Assembly (NCBI RefSeq): GCF_000613805.1
Contig: NZ_BAJR01000001.1
Span: 248,001 to 312,000, forward strand
Reading direction: 5' to 3'
Length of the DNA: 64,000 nt
Source of the DNA: Phocaeicola paurosaccharolyticus JCM 15092
Lineage (GTDB): Bacteria; Bacteroidota; Bacteroidia; Bacteroidales; Bacteroidaceae
The notes under the pieces were generated by a model. That model made no database searches, had not been told where the DNA came from, and saw only the letters and a program-made list of their open reading frames with translations. The position numbers and the translations under genes are program-made. Below are positions 50,182 to 58,600 of this stretch, piece by piece (positions within the stretch are counted from its first letter, which is position 1; each line of letters starts with the position of its first letter).

Positions 50182-51585
50182 ATGGAAAAAATTAGTAGGA
50201 CAAGAATAATTGACATGCTGAAACGTCGTGATTTTGGCATTTCTGTCAATGTAAAAGGGTGGGTTCGTACCAGACGCGGCAGTAAACAAGTTAGTTTTAT
50301 TGCTCTTAATGATGGTTCTACAATAAATAATATTCAGATTGTTGTCGACTTGGGCAACTTTGATGAAGAACTTCTTAAGTTAATAACTACTGGCGCTTGC
50401 TTGAGTATTAATGGTACATTGGCTGAATCTATAGGTTCCGGTCAGGCAGCAGAGATACATGCAACAGAGATTGAGATTCTTGGTGCTTGTGATAATACAT
50501 ATCCTTTGCAGAAAAAGGGTCATACAATGGAGTTCCTTCGTGAGATAGCTCATTTGCGTCCTCGTACAAATACATTTGGAGCTGTATTCCGTATCCGCCA
50601 TAACATGGCTATCGCTATACATAAATATTTCCATGATCATGGTTTCTATTATTTCCATACACCTATTATCACAGCATCCGACTGTGAAGGTGCTGGTCAG
50701 ATGTTCCAGGTCACTACAAAGAATCTTTACGATCTTACTAAGGATGAGAACGGCTCAATAATTTACGATGATGATTTCTTCGGAAAGCAGGCAAGCCTTA
50801 CCGTGTCTGGACAGCTTGAAGGTGAGTTAGCTGCTACAGCATTAGGAGCTATATATACTTTTGGACCTACATTCCGTGCTGAAAACTCAAATACTCCACG
50901 TCACTTAGCAGAGTTCTGGATGATTGAACCTGAAGTTGCATTCAATGATATCATCGATAATATGGACCTAGCTGAGGACTTCATCAAGTATTGTGTTAAG
51001 TGGGCTTTAGATAACTGTGCTGATGATGTGAAATTCTTGAACGATATGTTTGATAAGGGACTTATCGAGCGACTCCAGAGTGTGTTAGACGAGGATTTTG
51101 TCCGTCTCCCATATACTGAAGGAATAAAGATTCTTGAAGAGGCAGTAGCTAACGGACGTAAATTCGAGTTCCCTGTATATTGGGGAGTTGACTTGGCTTC
51201 TGAACATGAGAGATTCCTTGTAGAAGAGCATTTTAAACGTCCTGTTATACTTACTGACTATCCAAAAGAGATTAAGGCGTTCTATATGAAACAGAATGAA
51301 GATGGAAAGACTGTTCGTGCAATGGATGTTCTATTCCCAAAGATTGGAGAGATTATCGGAGGTTCTGAAAGAGAATCTGATTATAACAAGCTTGTAAGTC
51401 GAGTAGAAGAACTTAATATACCTATGAAGGATATGTGGTGGTATCTTGACACTCGTAAGTATGGAACATGTCCTCATTCAGGATTTGGTCTCGGTTTCGA
51501 GAGATTACTTCTGTTTGTTACCGGTATGAGTAACATACGTGACGTTATTCCTTTCCCACGTACACCAAAGAATGCAGAATTCTAA
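50182..51585 (+). CDS. asnS: Asparaginyl-tRNA synthetase
   Basis: Class IIb synthetase that charges tRNA-Asn. The N-terminal OB-fold anticodon domain includes [19 protein letters not shown]. Class II motif 2 is [20 protein letters not shown] and motif 3 is [17 protein letters not shown] with [16 protein letters not shown] at the C-terminus. The 467-residue length is normal. It is followed by a strong terminator at 51605-51631. Confidence 0.98.
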   Translation: MEKISRTRIIDMLKRRDFGISVNVKGWVRTRRGSKQVSFIALNDGSTINNIQIVVDLGNFDEELLKLITTGACLSINGTLAESIGSGQAAEIHATEIEILGACDNTYPLQKKGHTMEFLREIAHLRPRTNTFGAVFRIRHNMAIAIHKYFHDHGFYYFHTPIITASDCEGAGQMFQVTTKNLYDLTKDENGSIIYDDDFFGKQASLTVSGQLEGELAATALGAIYTFGPTFRAENSNTPRHLAEFWMIEPEVAFNDIIDNMDLAEDFIKYCVKWALDNCADDVKFLNDMFDKGLIERLQSVLDEDFVRLPYTEGIKILEEAVANGRKFEFPVYWGVDLASEHERFLVEEHFKRPVILTDYPKEIKAFYMKQNEDGKTVRAMDVLFPKIGEIIGGSERESDYNKLVSRVEELNIPMKDMWWYLDTRKYGTCPHSGFGLGFERLLLFVTGMSNIRDVIPFPRTPKNAEF

Positions 51586-51604
51586 TCTTACAATTATATA
51601 TTAT

Positions 51605-51631
51605 AATAGCCGCCTTCAAAGGGTGGCTATT
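51605..51631 (+). terminator. asnS terminator
   Basis: AATAGCC / GGCTATT with CC-GG extension and short loop, followed by TTTTTATC. Confidence 0.85.
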
Positions 51632-51725
51632 TTTTATCTCATATAAAAATGCACAAAACTGAGAAAAATGTGTTATATCTTACGAAATTTTATTACTCAA
51701 AATGATGCTGATTGAAAATAATATA

Positions 51726-51733
51726 TAACTTTG
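51726..51733 (+). promoter_or_regulatory. -7 box of the zeta-toxin-like pair
   Basis: TAACTTTG matches TAnnTTTG, 34 bases before the ATG at 51768. Confidence 0.5.
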
Positions 51734-51767
51734 TGCCTTTAAGAAATAAATTAGGTCAAATAAATCC

Positions 51768-52343
51768 ATGCCAACGCTTTACATAATAGCAGGATGTAAT
51801 GGAGCTGGAAAAACAACAGCTTCTTATACTGTTTTACCTGAAATTTTGGACTGCAAGGAGTTTGTCAATGCCGACGAGATTGCAAAAGGACTATCCCCTT
51901 TTAACCCTTCCAGCGTTGCTATAGAGGCAGGTAGACTTATGTTGAGAAGAATTTCGGAACTAATGAACCTTGGTGTTACATTTTCTGTAGAAACGACTCT
52001 ATCTACCCGTTCGTATATAAACCTTATTAAACAAGCACAGGCTTTCAATTATACAGTAAGCCTTATATATTTTTGGTTAAATACTCCTGAGCTTGCTATT
52101 GAAAGAGTTAAACAAAGAGTTGCTAATGGTGGTCATGATGTGCCATCTCCTATAATACGTCGTAGATACTATTCAGGCTTATCCAACTTCTTCAACATAT
52201 ATATGTCATGTGTTGACTATTGGATGCTGGCAGATAATAGTATAACACCAAGAGTTATTGTAGCTGATGCTTTCAAGAAAGGTGATCATCCACATATATA
52301 CACTCCGGTACTTTATAATTTAATTAAAAGTTATGTCAACTGA
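51768..52343 (+). CDS. Zeta-toxin-like P-loop ATPase/kinase
   Basis: A 191-residue protein with the Walker A loop GCNGAGKTT at residues 9-17, then FVNADEIAKGLSPFNP, FSVETTLSTRSYINLI and an arginine-rich lid (AIERVKQRVANGGHDVPSPIIRRRYY cut as R-V-K-Q-R ... R-R-R). This is the fold of zeta toxins, which phosphorylate UDP-GlcNAc and related sugars, but many chromosomal homologues have no proven toxicity. The gene overlaps the next one by 11 bases, so the pair is co-translated. A toxin-antitoxin role is possible; order (ATPase first) is opposite to epsilon-zeta. Confidence 0.8.
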   Translation: MPTLYIIAGCNGAGKTTASYTVLPEILDCKEFVNADEIAKGLSPFNPSSVAIEAGRLMLRRISELMNLGVTFSVETTLSTRSYINLIKQAQAFNYTVSLIYFWLNTPELAIERVKQRVANGGHDVPSPIIRRRYYSGLSNFFNIYMSCVDYWMLADNSITPRVIVADAFKKGDHPHIYTPVLYNLIKSYVN

Positions 52344-52569
52344 GGAAGAGTATAAAGAATTAAGTGCAAAATTGCGTTATGGATTAGAGTTGGCTGAGCA
52401 GCGCCTTATAGAGGATACAGCTAAACGTGAGGGAACATTATGTTATGGCTGTGCCGATGGCAAAGTTATTCGTGTCTCTGCATCCGAGTTACTAAAGCTT
52501 CGTGAAAACATCAGCCGCGAGTCTGAAAATGCCGAAGCAGATTATTACAGTGTACTTAGTAATTGGTAA
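52333..52569 (+). CDS. Small partner of the zeta-toxin-like protein
   Basis: A 78-residue acidic protein, mostly helical at both ends (EEEYKELSAKLRYGLELAEQ and ASELLKLRENISRES) with a short central segment GTLCYGCADGKVIRVSA that has a CxxC. It overlaps the ATPase gene by 11 bases. I do not recognise a family. Similar small genes accompany zeta-like ATPases in Bacteroidota, so it may be the antitoxin or a regulator; this is inferred from context. Confidence 0.65.
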   Translation: MSTEEEYKELSAKLRYGLELAEQRLIEDTAKREGTLCYGCADGKVIRVSASELLKLRENISRESENAEADYYSVLSNW

Positions 52570-52660
52570 TGAGATAATAATTCTGCGCTATTGATTGTAC
52601 TGTGGTTTTATCTTAAATCAGGCTATTCGACTAAAAATCAGCTAAAATTTCATTAATTTG

Positions 52661-52691
52661 TTTGACTTTTATTGGAAAAGCAGTACCTTTG
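52661..52691 (+). promoter_or_regulatory. Consensus promoter of rplM-rpsI
   Basis: TTTG (52661-52664), 19 bases, TACCTTTG (52684-52691): both elements and spacing match the Bacteroidota housekeeping sigma consensus exactly. Transcription should start near 52697, leaving a leader of about 120 bases. Confidence 0.85.
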
Positions 52692-52729
52692 CAATCCGAT
52701 TATTATAAAAAGTTTATAAAGATTTAATT

Positions 52730-52776
52730 CTTAGCGTATTAGACTCCTTTGTCCGGGGATGATTAGTTACGCTGAG
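52730..52776 (+). promoter_or_regulatory. Structured rplM leader (candidate uL13 autoregulatory element)
   Basis: CTTAGCGTA (52730-52738) pairs with TACGCTGAG (52768-52776) in a 9-bp stem with one G-U pair, enclosing an inner CTCC/GGGG helix. It lies in the transcribed leader of rplM, 42 bases before the start. Leaders bound by uL13 have been proposed in Bacteroidia (from memory), and this fits in place and form. Confidence 0.65.
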
Positions 52777-52818
52777 ATAAATTGTTTTTTAGTAGTTAAC
52801 ATTTAAAAAAAATTAAGA

Positions 52819-53280
52819 GTGGATACTTTAAGTTACAAGACCATTTCTGCAAACAAAGAAACAGCAACTAAAGAATGGGTTGTTGTTGATGCTACCGATC
52901 AGGTCGTTGGCCGTATCGGTTCCAAAGTTGCGAAACTGTTGAGAGGTAAGTACAAACCAAACTTTACCCCTCATGCTGACTGCGGTGATAATGTAATTAT
53001 CATTAATGCAGACAAAGTGAAATTTACAGGAAATAAGTGGAATGACAAGGTTTATCTTAGCTATACAGGTTATCCTGGTGGCCAGAGAGAAATCACTCCT
53101 GCACAATTGATGGCTAAACCTAATGGTGAAGAAAGGCTATTAAAGAGAGTAGTAAAGGGTATGCTCCCTAAGAATCGTCTAGGAGCTAAATTGTTGAGTA
53201 ATCTTTATGTTTATGCCGGTTCAGAGCACAAGCATGAGGCTCAATCACCTAAAACAATTGATATTAATTTACTTAAATAA
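52819..53280 (+). CDS. rplM: 50S ribosomal protein uL13
   Basis: A 153-residue large-subunit protein. It starts with GTG at 52819 (protein DTLSYKTISANKETATK after the initiator), because no ATG is available upstream and homologues begin at this residue. Conserved parts are VVDATDQVVGRIGSKVAKLL, NFTPHADCGDNVIIINA and YTGYPGGQREITPAQL. It is transcribed from the consensus promoter at 52661-52691 through a structured leader and is followed five bases later by rpsI, the usual pairing. Confidence 0.97.
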   Translation: MDTLSYKTISANKETATKEWVVVDATDQVVGRIGSKVAKLLRGKYKPNFTPHADCGDNVIIINADKVKFTGNKWNDKVYLSYTGYPGGQREITPAQLMAKPNGEERLLKRVVKGMLPKNRLGAKLLSNLYVYAGSEHKHEAQSPKTIDINLLK

Positions 53281-53285
53281 GAAAC

Positions 53286-53672
53286 ATGGAAGTAGTAAAT
53301 GCATTAGGCAGACGTAAACGCTCAATTGCTCGCGTGTTCGTAAGCGAAGGTACAGGAAAGATTACTATTAACAAGAGAGACCTTGCTCAGTACTTTCCAT
53401 CAACTATTCTTCAGTATGTAGTAAAACAGCCTTTGACTAAACTTGAAGTTGCTGAAAAATATGATATTAAAGTAAATCTTTGTGGTGGTGGTTTCACAGG
53501 TCAGTCACAGGCTTTGCGCCTTGCAATCGCTCGTGCTTTAGTGAAAATCAATCCAGAAGATAAGAAAGCTCTACGTTCAGAAGGTTTTGTAACTCGCGAT
53601 TCTCGTTCTGTTGAACGTAAGAAACCAGGTAGACCAAAAGCACGTCGTAGATTCCAGTTCAGTAAACGTTAA
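53286..53672 (+). CDS. rpsI: 30S ribosomal protein uS9
   Basis: A 128-residue basic protein with ALGRRKRSIARVFVSEGTG at the start, GGGFTGQSQALRLAIARAL in the centre and the KPGRPKARRRFQFSKR tail that reaches the P-site tRNA. It sits five bases after rplM in the same operon, and is followed by a structured gap before rpsB. Confidence 0.98.
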   Translation: MEVVNALGRRKRSIARVFVSEGTGKITINKRDLAQYFPSTILQYVVKQPLTKLEVAEKYDIKVNLCGGGFTGQSQALRLAIARALVKINPEDKKALRSEGFVTRDSRSVERKKPGRPKARRRFQFSKR

Positions 53673-53675
53673 TAT

Positions 53676-53722
53676 CCGGTTTTACTGCGAACTGGCTAAG
53701 AAGCGTTTAGTATCTAAACCAG
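53676..53722 (+). promoter_or_regulatory. Structured region ahead of rpsB
   Basis: Hairpin CCGGTTT / GAACTGG (53676-53695, with G-U pairs) is followed by GTTTAG-TAT-CTAAAC (53705-53719). The CTGG at 53692-53695 could instead pair with CCAG at 53719-53722, so two exclusive folds exist. No T run follows, so a leader or attenuator is more likely than a terminator. Confidence 0.5.
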
Positions 53723-53802
53723 CGGGATTCTATATGATAGACTACTCGATGGTTGGTTGAGAAAAACAAAAAAGAAAGTAAACGATTTAAAGAATAACAA
53801 AG

Positions 53803-54642
53803 ATGTCAAGAACTAATTTTGATGCATTATTGGAAGCCGGATGTCACTTCGGACACCTTAAAAGAAAGTGGAATCCAGCAATGGCTCCTTATATTTTCAT
53901 GGAACGCAATGGTATCCATATCATTGACCTCCACAAAACTGTCGCTAAGATAGATGAAGCTGCTGAAGCTTTAAAACAAATTGCAAAATCAGGAAAGAAG
54001 ATCCTGTTTGTTGCTACTAAAAAACAAGCTAAACAAGTTGTAGCTGACAAAGCTACATCTGTAAATATGCCTTACGTTATTGAGCGTTGGCCAGGTGGTA
54101 TGTTGACCAACTTCCCAACAATCCGTAAAGCAATCAAGAAGATGGCTACTATCGATAAGTTAACAAACGATGGTACATATTCTAACCTTTCAAAGAGAGA
54201 AGTATTGCAAATCTCTCGTCAACGTGCAAAACTTGAGAAGAATCTTGGTTCTATTGCAGACCTAACTCGTCTTCCTTCTGCACTTTTCATAATTGATGTT
54301 ATGAAAGAAAACATTGCAGTTCGTGAAGCAAACCGTTTAGGTATTCCTGTATTTGCAATGGTTGATACAAACTCAGATCCTTCTGATATTGACTTTGTAA
54401 TCCCTGCAAATGATGATGCAACAAAATCAATTGAAGTTGTTCTTGATGCATGTTGCTCAGCTATCGCTGAAGGCTTGGAAGAAAGAAAAGCTGAAAAAGT
54501 AGATATGGAAGCTGCTGGTGAGAATACTCAGAAAGCTGCTGCTAAGAGAAAAACTACTAAAGCTCGTATGGATAAAGCAGAAGAGGCAGCAATCAATGCT
54601 GCAAAAGCTGCTGCATTCTTGAAAGACGAGGAAGAAGCTTAA
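53803..54642 (+). CDS. rpsB: 30S ribosomal protein uS2
   Basis: A 279-residue protein, with LLEAGCHFGHLKRKWNPAMAP near the start, GKKILFVATKKQAK, RWPGGMLTNFPTIRK and the conserved FAMVDTNSDPSDIDFVIPAN. The last 50 residues are an Ala/Lys/Glu-rich extension (AAKRKTTKARMDKAEEAAI) typical of Bacteroidota. It lies 130 bases after rpsI and 122 before tsf; a large imperfect palindrome separates it from tsf. Confidence 0.98.
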   Translation: MSRTNFDALLEAGCHFGHLKRKWNPAMAPYIFMERNGIHIIDLHKTVAKIDEAAEALKQIAKSGKKILFVATKKQAKQVVADKATSVNMPYVIERWPGGMLTNFPTIRKAIKKMATIDKLTNDGTYSNLSKREVLQISRQRAKLEKNLGSIADLTRLPSALFIIDVMKENIAVREANRLGIPVFAMVDTNSDPSDIDFVIPANDDATKSIEVVLDACCSAIAEGLEERKAEKVDMEAAGENTQKAAAKRKTTKARMDKAEEAAINAAKAAAFLKDEEEA

Positions 54643-54655
54643 TATACTTTTTTGA

Positions 54656-54722
54656 GAGTTGAGAGTCGATGGTTGAGGATTACAAATGCAATTCTCAACC
54701 ATCTATTCTCAGCTCTCAACTG
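54656..54722. repeat. Large imperfect palindrome between rpsB and tsf
   Basis: Arms GTTGAGAG...GATGGTTGAG (from 54658) and CTCAACCATC...CTCTCAAC (to 54720) pair almost fully, with a 7-base bulge on the 3' side and a 16-base loop. GTTGAGAG-type units resemble interspersed intergenic repeats I have seen in Bacteroidales. It may stabilise or attenuate the rpsB transcript. Confidence 0.7.
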
Positions 54723-54764
54723 CTTTTAACACATTATTATTAACAATAAAAAAATTAGAATATT

Positions 54765-55757
54765 ATGGCTGTTACTATGGCTGATATTACCAAGCTTCGT
54801 AAATTGAGCGGTGCTGGTATGATGGACTGTAAAAATGCTCTAGCAGAGACAGATGGAGATTTAGATAAGGCAATGGAGATAATCCGTAAGAAGGGTCAGG
54901 CTGTTGCTGCAAAACGTTCTGATCGTGATGCCTCAGAAGGTTGTGTTTTAGCTAAGACTACAGGTAAATTGGCTGCTATGATTGCTTTGAAGTGCGAGAC
55001 TGACTTTGTAGCTAAGAATGCTGATTTTGTAGCTTTAACAAATGAAATCCTTGATGCTGCTATTGCCAACAAATGTGCTACTCTTGATGAAGTTAATGCT
55101 TTGCCTTTGGGTAATGGTACAATAGCTGATGCTGTTACAGGCCGTAGCGGTATTACAGGTGAGAAGATGGAACTTGATGGTTATTTCGTTGTTGAAGGTG
55201 AGAGTACATCTGTTTACAATCACCAAGGCAAGAACCAACTTTGTACTATTGTTGCGTTTAATAAGCCAGCCAGCGATGCTATCGCTCACGAATTAGCTAT
55301 GCAGATTGCTGCTATGAACCCAATTTCTGTTGATGAGGCTAGCGTTCCTGCTTCTGTTGTTGAAGCTGAAATGCAAGTTGCCATTGAAAAGACAAAAGAA
55401 GAACAGGTTAAGAAAGCTGTTGAGGCTGCTTTGAAGAAAGCTGGTTTTAATCTTTATATCGCTGAGAATGAAGAACATCTTAACGAAGGTATCATGAAGG
55501 GTTCTATCACTGAAGCTCAAGCTGAGGAAATCCGTCAGCTTAAGGAGAGTGTTGCTGCTGAAAAAGCTGCTAATCTTCCTGAACAGATGATACAAAACAT
55601 TGCTAAGGGACGTATCGCTAAATTCTACAAAGAAGTTTGTCTTTTGAACCAGGAGGATATCATGGATCCTAAGAAGACTGTAGCTGAAGTATTGAAAGAG
55701 GCTGATCCTGAGTTGAAGGTTTTATCTTTCAAACGTTTCACTTTGCGTGCTGAATAA
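54765..55757 (+). CDS. tsf: Translation elongation factor Ts
   Basis: EF-Ts reloads EF-Tu with GTP. The 330-residue protein starts MAVTMADITKLRKLSGAGMMDCKNAL with the nucleotide-exchange TDFV motif in LKCETDFVAKNADFV. The C-terminal domain ends LLNQEDIMDPKKTVAEVLKE. It is the last gene of the ribosomal-protein group and is followed by a strong terminator at 55780-55812. Confidence 0.98.
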   Translation: MAVTMADITKLRKLSGAGMMDCKNALAETDGDLDKAMEIIRKKGQAVAAKRSDRDASEGCVLAKTTGKLAAMIALKCETDFVAKNADFVALTNEILDAAIANKCATLDEVNALPLGNGTIADAVTGRSGITGEKMELDGYFVVEGESTSVYNHQGKNQLCTIVAFNKPASDAIAHELAMQIAAMNPISVDEASVPASVVEAEMQVAIEKTKEEQVKKAVEAALKKAGFNLYIAENEEHLNEGIMKGSITEAQAEEIRQLKESVAAEKAANLPEQMIQNIAKGRIAKFYKEVCLLNQEDIMDPKKTVAEVLKEADPELKVLSFKRFTLRAE

Positions 55758-55779
55758 TCTATAGATAAATAGAAATAAT

Positions 55780-55812
55780 AAAAGAACGTTTTGCTTAGCA
55801 GAACGTTCTTTT
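55780..55812 (+). terminator. tsf terminator
   Basis: AAAAGAACGTT / AACGTTCTTTT with an inner TGCT/AGCA pairing and a T run, 22 bases after the tsf stop codon. Confidence 0.9.
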
Positions 55813-55899
55813 TTATTTTAGATAGGCATACTTGTAAGTTATTAGAGATAATTATCTCTATCAATATGTTTTAATAATCTATAAATATGGATAGAAACC

Positions 55900-56124
55900 T
55901 CATTCAATTGTTATCTCAGGAAATCCTTTCTTAATTATTTCTATAGCTCTATCATAGTTTTCCTCACTAACCTGAAGCTCCTCTTGAAAATCGGGTATGA
56001 ATCCATAAGCTGCTGACAGATTTTCGTTCCTTACAAAGTATGGAATCTCTTCGTCATCTAATATGCTTTTTAGAATAGCCAATTGATAGCTATTTTGCAT
56101 TTGTGGTAAACTTTTTAGTGTCAT
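55900..56124 (-). CDS. DUF2007 putative signal-transducing protein
   Basis: A 74-residue protein of the DUF2007 family, which folds like a half ferredoxin/PII domain. The typical pattern AILKSILDDEEIPYFVRNEN followed by LQVSEENYDRAIEIIKKGF is present. It is a small cytoplasmic protein of unknown ligand. It is transcribed towards the tsf terminator; the SUI1 gene lies 56 bases upstream on the same strand, so they may form an operon. Confidence 0.85.
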   Translation of the reverse strand: MTLKSLPQMQNSYQLAILKSILDDEEIPYFVRNENLSAAYGFIPDFQEELQVSEENYDRAIEIIKKGFPEITIE

Positions 56125-56180
56125 AATATTAGTATTTTAAGTAATATAATTTATTATATTATTGGGGATAAAAGTATAAG

Positions 56181-56519
56181 CTATTTTGTCTGAGTATAAC
56201 CTTCACTCTTGAGTATTTCAATTATTTTAAGCTTAAACTCTCCTTGAATAAGTATCTCTCCATCTTTAACTGTGCCTCCTACGCCACATTTTGTCTTCAA
56301 CAACTTTCCTAACTCTTTCAAATCATCTTCAGCTCCTACGAAACCTTTTATGAGGGTTACAGTCTTTCCCCCTCGGCTTTTCTTCTCTATAGAGACTCTT
56401 AGTTTTTGCTGTTTTTTATCTATAGTATTAACCTCTTCTTCGTCAAGAGTCTCATATTTGAAATCTGGATTAGTTGAATAAATCACATTCAATCTCTCTT
56501 TCCAATCATTACTTTTCAT
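56181..56519 (-). CDS. SUI1-domain translation factor, YciH-like
   Basis: A 112-residue protein with a C-terminal SUI1/eIF1 domain (KLRVSIEKKSRGGKTVTLIK, then TKCGVGGTVKDGEILIQG). Bacterial YciH proteins can influence start-codon selection or act in stress. The start at 56519 (MKSNDWKERLNVIYS) is preferred over one 17 codons upstream because homologues align from there. Confidence 0.9.
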   Translation of the reverse strand: MKSNDWKERLNVIYSTNPDFKYETLDEEEVNTIDKKQQKLRVSIEKKSRGGKTVTLIKGFVGAEDDLKELGKLLKTKCGVGGTVKDGEILIQGEFKLKIIEILKSEGYTQTK

Positions 56520-56798
56520 GGGTGTATTTTTTAATTTATATAACAAAGAAACGGAAATTAAGTTTCTCATGTTTCCATATAATCTAAAGTATATATTAAA
56601 TATCTTTTGACGAAATAAAATGGCTCTATTTTTTATTTTTTGTAATTATATAAACCTGTAACTTTTATTTGCAAGTTGGTTTGTCACCTATTATTTGTCG
56701 GTTCTTTTATTCCATCATGGTAAATTTTTCTTAATCCAAGGAACAATCAAATAATATATTTTTATTACTCATATCATTTTCTTGGAAATAAAAATGTA

Positions 56799-56806
56799 TT
56801 TTTGCA
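56799..56806 (+). promoter_or_regulatory. -7 box of the rex operon
   Basis: TATTTTTG matches TAnnTTTG, 25 bases before the ATG at 56832. No clear Rex operator palindrome was found around it. Confidence 0.5.
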
Positions 56807-56831
56807 TGGTACACAATAGAATATCCAAATA

Positions 56832-57491
56832 ATGGATGCAGACAAGCTGAGAATAACAGAAAAAGTACCGGAACCGACTTTACGTAGATTGCCATGGTAT
56901 CTCTCTAATGCTAAGTTGATGAGAGATAATGGTGAGATATTTGTGTCTTCTACCCAGATAAGTAAAGAGACAAGTATCGATGCTTCGCAGGTTGCAAAAG
57001 ATCTTTCGTATATGAATATATCCGGCCGTACCAGGGTTGGTTACGAAATTAATGATCTTATTGATGAGTTGGAATCTTTCCTAGGCTTTACAAAGATGCA
57101 TAAGGCCTATCTGTTTGGTGTTGGTAGTCTTGGTGGAGCTCTTCTCAGAGACTCTGGACTTAACCATTTCGGCCTTGAAATTGTAGGAGCTTTTGATATC
57201 AACCCCGAAATAGTTGGCCAGAAAATAAATGGTATTCCCATTTATCATACTGATGAGTTTGAGAATATGATGTCTAAAAGTGGTGTGAACATAGGTGTGC
57301 TTACCGTTCCAATCAATATAGCCCAGAGAATATCAGATAAAATGGTATCTGGAGGTATAAAGGCAATATGGAACTTTACCCCATTCCGTATACGGGTTCC
57401 AGAAAATATTGTAGTACAGAATACTTCACTCTATGCACATTTGGCGGTTATGTTTAATCGTCTTAATCTAATTCAAGATAAAGATCAATGA
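56832..57491 (+). CDS. rex: Redox-sensing transcriptional repressor Rex
   Basis: Rex senses the NADH/NAD+ ratio and represses fermentation and respiration genes when NADH is low. The 219-residue protein has an N-terminal winged helix (VPEPTLRRLPWYLSNAKLM, then ISKETSIDASQVAKDLSYM) and a Rossmann domain with GVGSLGGALLRDSGL and IVGAFDINPEIVG. It heads an operon whose genes overlap by four bases each (rex, FAH hydrolase, ispF), suggesting tight co-translation. Confidence 0.95.
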   Translation: MDADKLRITEKVPEPTLRRLPWYLSNAKLMRDNGEIFVSSTQISKETSIDASQVAKDLSYMNISGRTRVGYEINDLIDELESFLGFTKMHKAYLFGVGSLGGALLRDSGLNHFGLEIVGAFDINPEIVGQKINGIPIYHTDEFENMMSKSGVNIGVLTVPINIAQRISDKMVSGGIKAIWNFTPFRIRVPENIVVQNTSLYAHLAVMFNRLNLIQDKDQ

Positions 57492-58105
57492 AAATATTTG
57501 CAGTTGGGATGAACTATGAAGCTCATTGTCATGAGTTGCATGAGAAAGAGTCTCTTCCTAAAGAACCTGTTATTTTTTTGAAACCTGATTCAGCTTTGCT
57601 GAAAGATGGTAAGCCTTTTTTCATTCCTGATTTTTCATCTCAGGTAGAGTATGAGACTGAACTCGTTGTAAGGATAAACAGACTTGGTAAAAATATAGCT
57701 CCTCGTTTTGCACATAGATACTATGATGCTGTAACAGTAGGTATTGACTTTACAGCACGTGATCTTCAGATTAAACTACGTTCAGAGGGAAAACCTTGGG
57801 AGATAAGTAAGGGATTTGATAGTTCGGCTGTAATAGGTGATTTTATATCGGTTGATGAATTTAAAGATCTTCAGGATATAGATTTCCATCTTAATATTAA
57901 TGATACAGAGGTACAGAAAGGTAATAGCTCTGATATGATATTCAAGATAGATGAGATTATCGCCTATATAAGCCAATTCTATACTTTAAAAATAGGTGAT
58001 CTGCTATTTACCGGTACACCGGTAGGTGTAGGACCAGTAAAGATGGACGACCATTTGCAAGGATTTATAGCTGATAAAAAGTTATTAGACTTTTATGTAA
58101 GATGA
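57488..58105 (+). CDS. Fumarylacetoacetate hydrolase (FAH) family protein
   Basis: A compact 205-residue FAH-fold enzyme with the metal-site acids in PDFSSQVEYETELVVRI and VGIDFTARDLQ, and the end motif GDLLFTGTPVGVGPVKM. Bacterial members of this size act as acylpyruvate hydrolases, oxaloacetate decarboxylases or isomerases; which reaction applies cannot be told. It overlaps both rex and ispF by four bases. Confidence 0.9.
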   Translation: MKIFAVGMNYEAHCHELHEKESLPKEPVIFLKPDSALLKDGKPFFIPDFSSQVEYETELVVRINRLGKNIAPRFAHRYYDAVTVGIDFTARDLQIKLRSEGKPWEISKGFDSSAVIGDFISVDEFKDLQDIDFHLNINDTEVQKGNSSDMIFKIDEIIAYISQFYTLKIGDLLFTGTPVGVGPVKMDDHLQGFIADKKLLDFYVR

Positions 58106-58584
58106 AGATAAGAGTGGGATTTGGATATGATGTTCATAAACTTGTTGAAGGACGAGATTTATGGCTGGGTGGTATAAAAATTGAGCACGAATTGGGCCTT
58201 TTGGGCCATTCTGATGCTGATGTTCTTATTCATGCTATATGTGATGCACTTCTTGGTGCGGCAAATATGAGAGATATAGGTTATCATTTCCCTGACACTT
58301 CATCTACTTATGAGAATATAGACAGTAAGATTCTTCTTGCTAAAACTATAGATATTATTGCAGAGAAGGGATATAAAGTTGGAAATATAGATGCAACAGT
58401 ATGTGCTGAGCGTCCTAAGCTGAAAAAACATATACCCGAGATGCAAACAGTTTTAGCTAGTATTATGGGTGTAGACGAGGATGATGTCTCTATAAAGGCT
58501 ACAACAAGCGAAAAACTTGGCTTTACTGGTAGGGAAGAGGGAATATCTGCTTATGCAACAGTTTTGATAAGCAAGGAGAGTTAA
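58102..58584 (+). CDS. ispF: 2-C-methyl-D-erythritol 2,4-cyclodiphosphate synthase
   Basis: IspF makes the cyclic diphosphate intermediate of the MEP isoprenoid pathway. The 160-residue protein has the zinc ligands in FGYDVHKLVEG and HSDADVLIHAICDALLGAAN, then HFPDTSSTYENIDS and the active-site loop ATTSEKLGFTGREEGI. All catalytic residues are present. It is the third gene of the overlapping rex operon and is convergent with the menA-like gene, 16 bases apart. Confidence 0.97.
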   Translation: MKIRVGFGYDVHKLVEGRDLWLGGIKIEHELGLLGHSDADVLIHAICDALLGAANMRDIGYHFPDTSSTYENIDSKILLAKTIDIIAEKGYKVGNIDATVCAERPKLKKHIPEMQTVLASIMGVDEDDVSIKATTSEKLGFTGREEGISAYATVLISKES

Positions 58585-58600
58585 CTATATAATTTATTCC

